Of a DNA stretch of 64,000 nucleotides, positions 24,174 to 34,054 are shown piece after piece; position 1 is the stretch's first letter, and every line of letters begins with the position of its first letter. This DNA comes from Flavihumibacter cheonanensis (GTDB lineage Bacteria > Bacteroidota > Bacteroidia > Chitinophagales > Chitinophagaceae). Position numbers and translations under genes: made by a program. A model generated the notes under the pieces. The model was not told where the DNA came from. It was given only the letters and a program-made list of their open reading frames with translations, and did no database searches. The DNA is taken from assembly GCF_022352215.1 (NCBI RefSeq), contig NZ_JAKRWF010000001.1, positions 1,922,001 to 1,986,000 of the forward strand, written 5' to 3'.

Positions 24174-26207
24174 TTACCAATCAAGTATAAGCTGAAATTT
24201 CCACTCCGAACGCCGGTTGCCGGGAATTTCATCCCATCCTGAACCCATGGAATCCTGGTTGTACAAACGGGTCTGCGACCATCGAATCCACCATTTCAAT
24301 CCGCCCGCAGCCAACCAGTTAATCTTCCATTTTCCTTGCCACTGCAGGTAATAGCGCAATCCCTGATCAAAAAACGCAGGAATGGAATAACTGTAGAGCA
24401 GATCCCGTTCATAGCTATAAATACGGGTCTCATATCCATCCGTTCTGAACAAGTGAATCCTTGATGAAAACTGCCAATTTCTTTTTGGTACAGCCCATTT
24501 ACTATCACCATAGAATCCCCAACCGGATTGAGAACCGTTCGCTTTTTTGTAAAAGACCATATCCAACCTGGCACTGATCAACAGATTTTTGGTTGCAGTA
24601 CGCTGCACATGCAGCCGCAGATTTTCCTGCGCAACCGGAACAATTGAATTGGTAAAGCCAGCAAGTATATTTTCAGGTTTAGCCTGCATCCGGAAATAAC
24701 CATAAATCAGCCAGGCACGTCTTTTTTCCCATTGAACCAGCAATCTCGCTTCTCTCCCACTACCCGGAGCATCTGCCCGAAACCGTAACCAGGGAAACCG
24801 AAACCAATCTGCATACAGTTGTATCTGCCAGCCTTTCGCCGGCCTGATTTCAAGGCTGGTATAGATTCCCTCCTCGTTTCGTACAGCAGCCTGTTCTGTT
24901 AGTGCATTTGCAAATACTGCATGATAGGAAGGCTGAAAATTCCGGTATACCAATGTCCAGTCAAGCCGTTTATCAATACTTGCCAGCATACCCTGCACTA
25001 TCCCAAATCCCTTACCACCCCTTGCAACTTCACCAAAGAGAAAAAACTGCTTTTTACCCCAATTGTAATCGATGGACTGATGAACAGAGGATTGACCTCT
25101 GAAATAATACTGAGAATACGGAGCTTCCCTGGGATGCCAGGGAAGCGAAAATCGTTGATACAATTGATTCCAACCAATTCGCAAATTACCCGTTTGATAC
25201 CAGAGTATAGAACCTGTTACCAATTCCCCAAGTTGTTTTCTTCCTGCAATTTCTGAAACGCTTCGATGATAACCAGAAGTGGACAAACTACTGAATGCAA
25301 CCGCCTCCTCATTTTCGCGAATAATAGTGGCGGTTTTTTTTCGGTTAGATATCCATGTTAGTAGCTCCCAATTACCTTTTGCCAGGTGAACTGCTGCTCC
25401 TCTGAAAAAATTGATTTCACCCGCTGAACGGTATGCTTTCAATAATGGTCCCTGTCTAAAAACGCCTGCTCCCGCAGCTCCCTTCCCAAAAGCCATTCCC
25501 TGCCATACCACCAACCCTTGTCCCGCATTCACTGAAAAATCACCCAGCGCAACTGCTTTGAGGGCTCTCCTGCCTCTGATAAACAATTGAAAGCCGGTAA
25601 AATCAGCCGGATAAAGCAACTGCTTCCCAAAAGATTCTCCGGCATCTTTTTCCATACTAAATCCAGCCTGGATCATCCGGTTGAACTGGTATCCATACCG
25701 TACAAAAATCCGTTGTGGTGAGCCTGCATAATTTCGGTTACCCACACTATCCTTCTCAAAGCCTTTTGCTTTTTGTACTACCGAGCTGGTCCTGAATAAT
25801 AACTGATGCGACCCCTCTTGAAATAGGTCTCCAAGCCTCCTATTGCCGGATGACCTCGGTGTGAAATCAAGCACGGTTATCAATTGCAAAATGAGTTGTT
25901 TATTCCAATAGGGAATTGCTTGTAATTCATATTTATTTGCGGGAAAGCCGAAGAGCCGAACATAATTCAGATAGGCATTGATTTGCAGGGGATTTAAACC
26001 GAACAAGCCTAACTGTTCTGCCGTTAACCTGCTTATTGGTATGGGTTTGCGTTTTAGTTCTTCCCATTCCAGCAGTTGCTCATCCAGTTCCGGCACATGT
26101 TCCTGTTGTTCCGCGACTTGCTCCCATTGACGTTCTGTTGCCTCTTCTTCCTGTGCAACAGCAACTTGACAAAACAGCATCAAGATCAGGATGGCTACCT
26201 TATTCAT
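24174..26207 (-). CDS. Helix-hairpin-helix protein with outer-membrane-type C-terminal part
   Basis: About 677 residues with a Sec signal (MNKVAILILMLFCQVAVAQ). Residues about 30-110 are acidic, followed by a helix-hairpin-helix-like segment (ISRLTAEQLGLFGLNPLQINAYLNYVRLFG). The rest (about 130-677) is a chain of aromatic-rich alternating strands ending in the C-terminal Phe/Trp-type strand FQLILDW, typical of an outer-membrane beta-barrel. ComEA-type HhH combined with a barrel is known as an unnamed Bacteroidota family; the function is unknown. I use the ATG at 26207, which overlaps the upstream gene by 8 bases; the longer frame to 26264 lacks a signal peptide. Confidence 0.65.
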   Translation of the reverse strand: MNKVAILILMLFCQVAVAQEEEATERQWEQVAEQQEHVPELDEQLLEWEELKRKPIPISRLTAEQLGLFGLNPLQINAYLNYVRLFGFPANKYELQAIPYWNKQLILQLITVLDFTPRSSGNRRLGDLFQEGSHQLLFRTSSVVQKAKGFEKDSVGNRNYAGSPQRIFVRYGYQFNRMIQAGFSMEKDAGESFGKQLLYPADFTGFQLFIRGRRALKAVALGDFSVNAGQGLVVWQGMAFGKGAAGAGVFRQGPLLKAYRSAGEINFFRGAAVHLAKGNWELLTWISNRKKTATIIRENEEAVAFSSLSTSGYHRSVSEIAGRKQLGELVTGSILWYQTGNLRIGWNQLYQRFSLPWHPREAPYSQYYFRGQSSVHQSIDYNWGKKQFFLFGEVARGGKGFGIVQGMLASIDKRLDWTLVYRNFQPSYHAVFANALTEQAAVRNEEGIYTSLEIRPAKGWQIQLYADWFRFPWLRFRADAPGSGREARLLVQWEKRRAWLIYGYFRMQAKPENILAGFTNSIVPVAQENLRLHVQRTATKNLLISARLDMVFYKKANGSQSGWGFYGDSKWAVPKRNWQFSSRIHLFRTDGYETRIYSYERDLLYSYSIPAFFDQGLRYYLQWQGKWKINWLAAGGLKWWIRWSQTRLYNQDSMGSGWDEIPGNRRSEWKFQLILDW

Positions 26208-27000
26208 GTTTTTTGGAAGTTTTGTTAGTATTCCACACAAGGCCGAACCCTGATTTCCAACCAATCATTGGATACCGAATGGCCTGAACAATCAACCAGC
26301 AGTTACCCAACCGATAGCTTTGTTCCCATGCTATAAAATCAGGACGAATTTGCCAGTACATTCTCAGAAAAGCGCGATCCAACAAATTATACTGCAAGCT
26401 GATCCCGGTTTGGATCAGTTGCTTACCATTGTAGCCTGCAAAGAATTCAGTTGATACCTGATCAGACCAGCACTGGCGGGCATTGAGCTGAAAATGATCT
26501 TTACCCAGCGTTGAACTACTCTTCAGGAAGAGTATTGAAAGGCGCTGTTGCCTTGAATCTACAGCAACTGAAATACCGGCCACCCATTGATGGTTTGCTT
26601 TAACAGCCTGAATTTTCTGGTTGTGGTATTGAAAAAGCAATCCAAGTTTCCAGTGAACATTATCTGAATGCATAGTTCCCAGTCCGCGCCCATATGCAAT
26701 ACCTATTTCCTGTTCCTTAAATTGATCTTTTCCAGTGCTGGACAACCTAACACCAATTCCGGCTTTTCCATGAAGAGGCAATGAACCGGCAGCAACTATT
26801 CTTCTGGTAATAGCGATATCTGTAAACTGATTGGCAAAAACAGACAATGAAGCAGTTGAACTACTGTCTGACAACAAACCCGGAGACACGAACGCAGTTG
26901 CGGGACTGAAAAAAAGAGGGTTCCCCAGCCCTGACGTTTCCTGGCAGAAAACCGGCAGACTAAGGAACCATCCACACACACAACCTATCACTGCTCTCAT
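26200..27000 (-). CDS. Putative outer-membrane beta-barrel protein
   Basis: The 266-residue protein has a signal peptide (MRAVIGCVCGWFLSLPVFCQ) and about twelve amphipathic strands with aromatic ends. There are features of PorP/SprF-like barrels (GVRLSSTGKDQFKEQEIGIAYGRGLG, LGLLFQYHNQKI), but I cannot assign it firmly to that family. It overlaps the HhH-barrel gene by 8 bases and the two are probably translated together. The pair may form one outer-membrane complex; that is inference. Confidence 0.5.
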   Translation of the reverse strand: MRAVIGCVCGWFLSLPVFCQETSGLGNPLFFSPATAFVSPGLLSDSSSTASLSVFANQFTDIAITRRIVAAGSLPLHGKAGIGVRLSSTGKDQFKEQEIGIAYGRGLGTMHSDNVHWKLGLLFQYHNQKIQAVKANHQWVAGISVAVDSRQQRLSILFLKSSSTLGKDHFQLNARQCWSDQVSTEFFAGYNGKQLIQTGISLQYNLLDRAFLRMYWQIRPDFIAWEQSYRLGNCWLIVQAIRYPMIGWKSGFGLVWNTNKTSKKHE

Positions 27001-27093
27001 GCTGCAAAATCCAACAAAGACAAATAGTAGTCAAGCGTGAAATGACGGTAAACAGTAAAGTGAAATAACCTATTAAGTTCCATGTTGCTTAAA

Positions 27094-27122
27094 TAAAAAA
27101 ACCTCCGTAAAACGGAGGTTTT
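27094..27122 (-). terminator. Intrinsic terminator of the SusCD operon
   Basis: ACCTCCG (27101-27107) and CGGAGGT (27113-27119) around a 5-base loop. On the minus strand a T run follows (27094-27100). It lies 25 bases after the stop of the DUF1735 lipoprotein. Confidence 0.85.
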
Positions 27123-27143
27123 AAAAATGATCGCCGACCAGGA

Positions 27144-28112
27144 TTAACGATCACCAGTTCTTTTCATCGTCCAGTCAAAATACACACGGATATGTGGAGG
27201 CGTGGGTATAGAAGCAGGTTGATACATGAAGAATTTAACCTTAATTGTTTTGGTAGCCGGGTCATAGAAGTTTTCACCAGTTGGATCAAGACCAGCCGAT
27301 CTCCCGTTCGCTGAAGGCTGACCATAAATATTGGTCACCTTTATTATCTTGTTGGTAGCAGGATCAAATTCAAATACTGGTGAGTATGCTCCGTATCCGG
27401 AAACATCAGCTCCACTCATAATGGGAATGAAATAGTTTACCCAATAATCCGGATCATAACCATCAACTGTGTTTGCACCGGAAGTAATCAAGTGGTAATT
27501 CATCGGGAATAAGCCACCAAGTGCAGCTGCTTCATCCTTCATGGTTCCAGTTACTTCATATGCTCCATCCCATTCATTCTTTACAAGCACTTTTACGAAG
27601 GCTGTTTTTGATTCCGAGATTTTGCCATTACCATCAATGCTGGTGATGGTCAAAGGGAAAGCATACTGCTTGGAAAAATCAAGCTTGGTTGCATCGGTTA
27701 AAGTAAAATTAATCGGCGCTGCAAACTGCCCTGCTGCCATATTGATGGTAAAACCATCCGCACCGGCAGGAATATCCGTCGTATACAAATTCGATGGAAG
27801 CAATTCATATTCTGTATCATTTTCTTCGTTATAGGCATCCATATACGCCTGATCGAAAGAAACCTTTACAGTTGTAGGTGAATTTAAAGCCGCTTCTGAA
27901 GGAGCATCTTTCCGAATGTCAACCAGCAAAGCTGTCTGAGGAGCACTCAACGCATCGAACGCAAGTACTTTTTCTCCTGCATTCAACATTTTAACAATAA
28001 CATCTCCTTTTCCCTGGGAACTCGGCCATTCTTCTCCGCGCTCACAGGAACTTAAAAACGCTGCACCAGCGATTAAGCCCAGAGATAACAGTTTATTTAT
28101 TTTGATATTCAT
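27144..28112 (-). CDS. DUF1735 domain lipoprotein of the SusCD operon
   Basis: The 322-residue protein has a lipoprotein signal with lipobox LSSC at about residues 20-23, then a BT_3987-type N-terminal domain (LVDIRKDAPSEAALNSPTTVKVSFDQAYMDAYNEENDTEYELLP, followed by NFTLTDATKLDFSKQYAFPLTITS). The C-terminal part has a lipocalin-like region (YEVTGTMKDEAA, ending YFDWTMKRTG). These surface lipoproteins commonly accompany SusC/SusD pairs and often bind carbohydrate or glycoprotein. It is the last gene of the operon, with a terminator after it. Confidence 0.85.
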   Translation of the reverse strand: MNIKINKLLSLGLIAGAAFLSSCERGEEWPSSQGKGDVIVKMLNAGEKVLAFDALSAPQTALLVDIRKDAPSEAALNSPTTVKVSFDQAYMDAYNEENDTEYELLPSNLYTTDIPAGADGFTINMAAGQFAAPINFTLTDATKLDFSKQYAFPLTITSIDGNGKISESKTAFVKVLVKNEWDGAYEVTGTMKDEAAALGGLFPMNYHLITSGANTVDGYDPDYWVNYFIPIMSGADVSGYGAYSPVFEFDPATNKIIKVTNIYGQPSANGRSAGLDPTGENFYDPATKTIKVKFFMYQPASIPTPPHIRVYFDWTMKRTGDR

Positions 28113-28149
28113 ATCCTATAGTTTTAATTGATTGCGTTAAAAAGCAATT

Positions 28150-29607
28150 TTATTTATCCCACCACATGCGGGAATCCTGTGTATCACCACCCTGCAATCT
28201 GCCGGCAGCTTCTGTTACAGCATCATTATTAGTACCATACTCACCTGTTCCATAAACAAACCGTCTTGGGATTTGCTTGGTGGTATTGGTAGCATACTGG
28301 GCCGGAGTTAATTCAGGGAAACCTGTCCTTCTCCATTCAGCCCATGCCTGCATACCATCCGGGTACATAGCGAGCCATTTTTGGGTACCAATTTTCTTAA
28401 GATGATCTGTTGCTCCATAAGCCACACCGGATTGCGACAGATAACTTGTTACTGCAGCACCACTATACCCCCACTGTGCCATACTGGCGGTAACTGCGGC
28501 ATTATACAATTCCTGTGCATTTTCAGATGTCCATCCTCTTTCGGCTGCTTCAGCACGCGCGAAGAGAACAGTTGCTGCATTCATGATGATTACATCTTCT
28601 GCATCGCTGATAGATTGTCCATCCAGTACAAGTCCCCATCCTGGAGCAACTGCAATCGCATTCGGACGGTCCAGCCCATAAGGAAAACCTACTTCTGATG
28701 TTCCGTAATCATTAATGCGAGGATCATCCAAACCGGAGAGTGTATTGGTCATAGTACTGCTGATCGCATCGTCAATACGAGAACTTACAACATAAGAAAC
28801 ATACCAGGGATTCTGATAAGCTCCACCGGGGAAATCAATCTTTGCATTATCAGCATTGGTTTCAATGGAACCAGCGGGGTGATTCAATGCTGCAGCAAAT
28901 TCAGTAGCAGCCAAACCACCAGCATTTGGATAAACTTTACTCATCCGCAGTGCCATTTGCATACGAATGGAATTTGCAAAGCGCTTCCATTTTGCTGTGT
29001 TACCATTAAAAATGATATCACCTCTCATTCCTAAGCCATTGTCAAACTGATCAACAGCTTCGCGAAGTTCCTTCAACAAGTCAGCATAAATCGATTCCTG
29101 GGTATCATACTTTGGAAGCGGATTGCCCTGCAATGCTTCAGAATAAGGAACATCACCCCAACGATCCGTGATGGTCCAGAATGCATATGCTTTCAAAATT
29201 CTGGCAGTGGCAATCTGATTGGCATTGGAACCGGATACGGAAACAATATTCTTGGTTGCTTCATCTGTATTCTGGTTGATGATGTTTTGCAGATCATACA
29301 GGAATCCGGAATAATTTCCTGTGAACTCCAATTGAGGTACACCATAAAGCGAAGCCTCCGGGTATTGGGTTTCAGAAAAATATTGTGCATAATAACCCGG
29401 ACGGGTATACGCTGAAATTGCCAGACCACCTTCACGTCCGCCCAATTCTGCTACCGCCCTTGTAAACAAGGCACCGGTCACCGGTACAGGAGTACCATTG
29501 GGGTTCGTGTTGGTGTCTTCAAAATCCTTTATTTTATCACACCCTGTTAGCCAAACAGACGCTGCTGTTGCTGTTGCAAGGAGCATTTTACTATATATTC
29601 TTTTCAT
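28150..29607 (-). CDS. SusD/RagB-like nutrient-binding lipoprotein (SusD-like_2 type)
   Basis: The 485-residue protein has a lipoprotein signal (MKRIYSKMLLATATAASVWLTGC; C23 lipidated) followed by an all-alpha SusD-type fold with NTNPNGTP at the start and the WAEWRRTGFPELTP C-terminal signature. It binds the substrate at the cell surface for the SusC channel encoded just upstream. The signature DTQDSRMWWDK end is typical of the SusD-like_2 family, found mostly with non-starch glycans or peptides. The substrate cannot be inferred because no glycoside hydrolase is in the operon. Confidence 0.92.
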   Translation of the reverse strand: MKRIYSKMLLATATAASVWLTGCDKIKDFEDTNTNPNGTPVPVTGALFTRAVAELGGREGGLAISAYTRPGYYAQYFSETQYPEASLYGVPQLEFTGNYSGFLYDLQNIINQNTDEATKNIVSVSGSNANQIATARILKAYAFWTITDRWGDVPYSEALQGNPLPKYDTQESIYADLLKELREAVDQFDNGLGMRGDIIFNGNTAKWKRFANSIRMQMALRMSKVYPNAGGLAATEFAAALNHPAGSIETNADNAKIDFPGGAYQNPWYVSYVVSSRIDDAISSTMTNTLSGLDDPRINDYGTSEVGFPYGLDRPNAIAVAPGWGLVLDGQSISDAEDVIIMNAATVLFARAEAAERGWTSENAQELYNAAVTASMAQWGYSGAAVTSYLSQSGVAYGATDHLKKIGTQKWLAMYPDGMQAWAEWRRTGFPELTPAQYATNTTKQIPRRFVYGTGEYGTNNDAVTEAAGRLQGGDTQDSRMWWDK

Positions 29608-29640
29608 AATCTTCTGTTTTTGAGTGAAACCTGGTTTGGA

Positions 29641-32600
29641 TTAGAAATTGAGTTTAAGGTTTACACCAATTGAACGGGTGCCAGGCATCTGTCCATTTTC
29701 ACCATAGGTATTGCTGATTTCAGAAGGATCGAAATCTCTGGTTTCAGCATAAATCAACCAGGGATTTCTGGCAACTATAGAGAAGTTAGCACCAGTGAGT
29801 ACTTTACCCAATCCCATTTTGTCTACATTGAAACGGTAGCCTAAGCTCAATTCACGCAGCTTTACAAAAGTCAGGTCATAAACACTGTTTTCAGAAATAC
29901 GGCTGGACTGGAACTGATGATAATAAGTCTGAGCATCTACATAGAAGGTAACTGCTTTACCGTCCGCATCTACTCCATCAACGCGAACACCACCACCATC
30001 TTCAACAGCATCCCGAACAGGATTACCCTTATCGTTCAGGGCTGCAGTTTTAGCAGTCAGACCAGAGAAAGAACCCCAGAAATCAGACAGAGAGAAGAAC
30101 TTACCGCCCTTCTGGAAGTCAATGTTAATGTTCATGTAGAAATTTTTGTATCCGATTGTGTTTTGAACACCACCTGTATAATCAGGTAATACAGAACCAA
30201 AGTTTACTTCTGGTTCGCGTACAAAAAGGCCACTTGCATTCAATTGAGGAACACCGTTGATACGTTTGAAACCAGGACCAAATAACTGCCCCCATGGTTT
30301 TCCAACTGCATTTACCACATAAGCGGCATAACTACCTGCAAAAGCTCCGGAAGCATTGGTGATTCTCTTCAGATCACCTGCCAGAGCTTCAACCTGGTTT
30401 TCCATCAAACGGGCAAATGTTCCGGTAATTTCCCAATTGAAATCTTTGGTACGAACGGGTGTAACATTGAGGAGCACCTCAATACCTTTTTTGGAAATCT
30501 CACCTGCGTTTGTCAACAGGGAAGTAAATCCACCTGCACCATTGGTAGTAATATCCAGCGGAATTTCTTTAACTGTACCATCCCAGTAAGTGAAGCTGAA
30601 TCCAAATCGGTTTTTAAAGAATTTCATATCCAGACCTAACTCACGCTGAGTAGTTACAGAACCTCTGATTGCAGGATCAATCAGACGATTAGGAGTTCCC
30701 ATCAGGAAGTTACCATTCCACTGGTTCTGAGAAATGCCATAGTTAAATCCGGTAAGATAAGGATCAATTGTTTTTGGAATCTCACCCCAGGAAGCACGCA
30801 ACTTACCAAACGAAATAAAGGGAGCAGCATCACGAAGCAGATCGCTGAACACAAAACTACCTCCCACTGATTTACTCAGGATACCATTATCAGTTGGTGG
30901 TAAGGTAGAATAATAGTCCTGGCGGAAGGTGAAGTCAACAAACAACATATTTCTCCATCCGATATCACCTCTTACAAACCCGGAACGGTATTTGGAATTT
31001 TCTCTGTAGTTACCGTAAGAAATGGGATTTTTAGAGTTGGACAAAGCAAAGAAATCAGGAACGTTCAGACCATTTACAGTACTTGCAGAGATGTCTTTAT
31101 AGGACGTACGCATGATATCGAAACCAAGGTTACCATTAAAGCTGAAGTCTTTTAACTTTTTAGAATAAGACAACAAACCTTCGAAGTTATCGCGGTTGCT
31201 ATAGGTTTCAGACGTACCATATCCTGCTTTAGCACCCGACTGGGTAGCGCTGCTTTCAACGATTGAATAGGTCTTATTCTCCGTGAAAGTTGTCAGCTGA
31301 TTCTTGCGGTAAGTAAACTTAACTTTTAAATCATTGGTGATCTTATAAGCAAGTGAGATATCTCCATACAAACGATCCCGGTTATTGATATTATTTATGT
31401 TATCAAAATAGGAGTAGAAATTATACCAATAGTTACCACCATAGAAATTAAGTGGGTTAGAAGCACTGTACGCATCCGGGTTCTTATGGTTCCAGCTTGC
31501 CAGGGCTCCCTGTGGAGAACGAAGATCTCTCAACTCTTTCAGGATGTCCATGTCCAGATTACGATGAAACCACTGGTTAAAGGATCCGGTTGAGTTGTTG
31601 GAATAACCATCATCAAATTGTCCTTCTGTTTTCTGGTTGAGGTAGGTAATATTGGTTCCCAGTGTCAGTCTGCTGGTGATATCCACTGTACTGAACACGG
31701 AGAGGTTATTCCGTTTCATGCTGGAAGTAGGAATAAGTCCCTGAATATTCAGATTGGTATAAGAAACCCGAATTGAATAGTTGTCTCCAGCTTTGGACAA
31801 ACTAACGTTGTTGTTCACGGAAACACCTGTGTTATAAAAATCTCTTGAATTGGTAGACTGCGGAGTCAGTTTCGCAGTTTTGTATGAATACTGAGATCCG
31901 GGATACCAGGCATACCAGGGAATATATTCCTGGCCAACCATTCTGGGTCCCCAGCTCGCATCATCCGAATAATCATGGTAGTATTTGCCATCCAGCGCTT
32001 TCCACTCTTCCGGATGGTTTGCCTGCCATTTGTATTGCATAAGGTCGCTTACACCACCACCAGCATAGCTATTCTGGTAATCGGGCAGAATATAAATTTT
32101 ATCCAGGGTTACGCCAGTGTTTAATTCCACACCGATACCCCGCTGGTTTTTCTTAGCCCTTTTTGTTGTGATTACAATGGCACCACCCGCACCTTGTGCT
32201 CCGAAAATGGCAGCAGAAGCAGGACCTTGCAATACACTAAGGTCTTCAATATCATCGGGGTTGATATCACCCGCTGAACCACTTGGCATAATGGTACCAT
32301 CAACAACGTATAATACGTTGGACCCGCCAACCAGTTCCGACTCACCTCTTAAACGAACCTGTGCATAACCGTTAGCACCCAGTTTAGCAGCCGACTGGCT
32401 TCTAACCTGTACACCAGCTACTTTCCCTGCCAGAGCATTGTTTACATCCGGCTGACGGATAGTATTCAGCTTCTCGTCTGAAATAGTTTGTACCGTAGAA
32501 CTTGTACTGCGCTGGGTCCTCTTAATGTTATATGCCCCAGTTACCACAACTTCCTGTAACCCCTGCTCACCGGAGGATTCCAGTGAAACTGTTACAAGGT

Positions 32601-32859
32601 TTTGCTGATTAATTGTAATTGTGTTTGTTTTCTGCCCAATCGCGGAAACTTCCAATACGTCTCCGGTTTTTACCCGAATCGTAAATACACCATTAACATC
32701 TGCAGAAACTCCAGTGGTACTTCCCTTTACTTTAACTGTTGCGTAAGGCACAGGATTGCCCTTATCATCAACAATCTTCCCCGTAACCGGACGGGTCTGG
32801 CCAAATGCCAATGAACAGCAAAGAGACCCGACCACCAGGAGTGATAGGATTTTTCTCAT
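29641..32859 (-). CDS. SusC/RagA family TonB-linked outer-membrane protein
   Basis: The 1072-residue protein has a signal peptide (1-20), an N-terminal carboxypeptidase-regulatory-like domain (22-105, TGKIVDDKGNPVPYATVKVKGSTTGVSADVNG), the TonB box/plug (VVVTGAYNIKRTQRSTSSTVQTIS, then NALAGKVAGVQVRS, GSNVLYVVDGTIM) and a 22-stranded beta-barrel ending in NLKLNF. It is the TonB-dependent transporter of the SusCD pair. The three-gene operon SusC-SusD-DUF1735 is transcribed on the minus strand with 33 and 37 base gaps. Confidence 0.95.
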   Translation of the reverse strand: MRKILSLLVVGSLCCSLAFGQTRPVTGKIVDDKGNPVPYATVKVKGSTTGVSADVNGVFTIRVKTGDVLEVSAIGQKTNTITINQQNLVTVSLESSGEQGLQEVVVTGAYNIKRTQRSTSSTVQTISDEKLNTIRQPDVNNALAGKVAGVQVRSQSAAKLGANGYAQVRLRGESELVGGSNVLYVVDGTIMPSGSAGDINPDDIEDLSVLQGPASAAIFGAQGAGGAIVITTKRAKKNQRGIGVELNTGVTLDKIYILPDYQNSYAGGGVSDLMQYKWQANHPEEWKALDGKYYHDYSDDASWGPRMVGQEYIPWYAWYPGSQYSYKTAKLTPQSTNSRDFYNTGVSVNNNVSLSKAGDNYSIRVSYTNLNIQGLIPTSSMKRNNLSVFSTVDITSRLTLGTNITYLNQKTEGQFDDGYSNNSTGSFNQWFHRNLDMDILKELRDLRSPQGALASWNHKNPDAYSASNPLNFYGGNYWYNFYSYFDNINNINNRDRLYGDISLAYKITNDLKVKFTYRKNQLTTFTENKTYSIVESSATQSGAKAGYGTSETYSNRDNFEGLLSYSKKLKDFSFNGNLGFDIMRTSYKDISASTVNGLNVPDFFALSNSKNPISYGNYRENSKYRSGFVRGDIGWRNMLFVDFTFRQDYYSTLPPTDNGILSKSVGGSFVFSDLLRDAAPFISFGKLRASWGEIPKTIDPYLTGFNYGISQNQWNGNFLMGTPNRLIDPAIRGSVTTQRELGLDMKFFKNRFGFSFTYWDGTVKEIPLDITTNGAGGFTSLLTNAGEISKKGIEVLLNVTPVRTKDFNWEITGTFARLMENQVEALAGDLKRITNASGAFAGSYAAYVVNAVGKPWGQLFGPGFKRINGVPQLNASGLFVREPEVNFGSVLPDYTGGVQNTIGYKNFYMNINIDFQKGGKFFSLSDFWGSFSGLTAKTAALNDKGNPVRDAVEDGGGVRVDGVDADGKAVTFYVDAQTYYHQFQSSRISENSVYDLTFVKLRELSLGYRFNVDKMGLGKVLTGANFSIVARNPWLIYAETRDFDPSEISNTYGENGQMPGTRSIGVNLKLNF

Positions 32860-33089
32860 GTCGTGTTAGTTTTAGAATTTGCTGCTAATTTAAGAAGCAA
32901 ACTAATTGTTAAATTTAATTAACAAGATAAATTAAGGTATTTATTACATTTTTTGCGGTTATTTATACATATTTATTAAAATTGCATTAGAGATATAGCC
33001 CAAATAGCTCTAATATTCTTACTATTTTCTTAGAATATTATAACGACAATTACTCCCAAATCTCATTTTTTACTCCCCCGCCACGCCTT

Positions 33090-33097
33090 TACCTTTG
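33090..33097 (+). promoter_or_regulatory. -7 promoter element of folD, 4 bases before the ATG
   Basis: TACCTTTG is a perfect TAnnTTTG box. It is followed by CGCC and the ATG at 33102. TTTT at 33066-33069, 20 bases upstream, may be a weak -33 box. With this box, transcription would begin at or next to the start codon. Confidence 0.45.
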
Positions 33098-33101
33098 CGC
33101 C

Positions 33102-33977
33102 ATGCAAATTCTAGATGGTCAATTGGTGTCCCGGGCCACCAAGGATGAATTAAAGCTGAAAGTAGCCCAGCTGGTCACAGAAGGTAAAAAAATCCCTCAC
33201 CTGGCCGCCGTTTTGGTAGGTTCCAATGGAGCAAGTGAAACTTATGTTGGTGCCAAAGTGAAAGCCTGCGGGGAAATCGGCTTCAAATCCACACTTATCC
33301 GGCTGGAGGAAGATATCAGCGAAAACAAATTACTGTCTGTTATCGATGACCTTAACCTGGATCAGGATATTGATGGCATCCTCGTGCAATTGCCCCTTCC
33401 CAAGCATATTTCAGATGAAAAAGTGATCAATACAATTCTTCCCTCTAAAGATGTGGATGGCTTCCATCCCGCCAATGTGGGTAAAATGGTGCAAGGCCTC
33501 GATACCTTTATTCCGGCAACTCCTTACGGGATCATGCTTATGCTGGAACATTATAAAATAGAAACCAAAGGCAAACATGCCGTGGTGATAGGCAGAAGTA
33601 ATATTGTAGGGCGCCCGATGAGCATCCTGCTCAGTCAATCTGCCCCCTATGGCAATTGCACTGTTACTATTACCCATTCACATACCAAAAATCTAGCAGA
33701 AATCTGCCGGTCTGCGGATATTATAGTGGCAGCTCTTGGTATCCCGGAATTTGTTAAAGAAGATATGGTTAAAGAGGGCGCTATCCTTATTGATGTTGGC
33801 ATCACCCGGGTACCGGATGCTTCCAAAAAATCAGGATTCGCACTGAAAGGGGATGTTGATTTTAAAAACGTTTCTCCCAAGTGTAGCTTTATCACCCCCG
33901 TACCCGGTGGTGTTGGTCCGATGACCATAGCGGCACTGATGAAAAACACGTTCAAAGCATGCATAGACAAATTATGA
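33102..33977 (+). CDS. folD: Bifunctional methylenetetrahydrofolate dehydrogenase/cyclohydrolase
   Basis: This enzyme interconverts 5,10-methylene- and 10-formyl-tetrahydrofolate with NADP+. The 291 residues show [23 protein letters not shown], the cyclohydrolase motif near [20 protein letters not shown] and the NADP site [19 protein letters not shown], ending [19 protein letters not shown]. All are standard. It stands alone between the SusCD operon (divergent) and queE. The only in-frame ATG close to the conserved N-terminus is used. Confidence 0.97.
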   Translation: MQILDGQLVSRATKDELKLKVAQLVTEGKKIPHLAAVLVGSNGASETYVGAKVKACGEIGFKSTLIRLEEDISENKLLSVIDDLNLDQDIDGILVQLPLPKHISDEKVINTILPSKDVDGFHPANVGKMVQGLDTFIPATPYGIMLMLEHYKIETKGKHAVVIGRSNIVGRPMSILLSQSAPYGNCTVTITHSHTKNLAEICRSADIIVAALGIPEFVKEDMVKEGAILIDVGITRVPDASKKSGFALKGDVDFKNVSPKCSFITPVPGGVGPMTIAALMKNTFKACIDKL

Positions 33978-34045
33978 ATTATGAGTTGAGAAGTTTGAAT
34001 TCATTCTCAGTTCCTAATTCATAATTCCTAATTCATAATTCATAC
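33971..34045. repeat. AT-rich inverted repeat between folD and queE
   Basis: ATTATGAATTATGAGTTGAG (33971-33990) is partly reverse-complementary to the 34001-34044 stretch with its repeated CTAATTCATAATTC units, around TTTGAATTCA. The left arm includes the folD stop codon (33975-33977). The direct unit AATTCATAATTC also repeats in the right arm. It may form a hairpin at the folD 3' end. Confidence 0.6.
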
Positions 34046-34054
34046 TTCCATATC

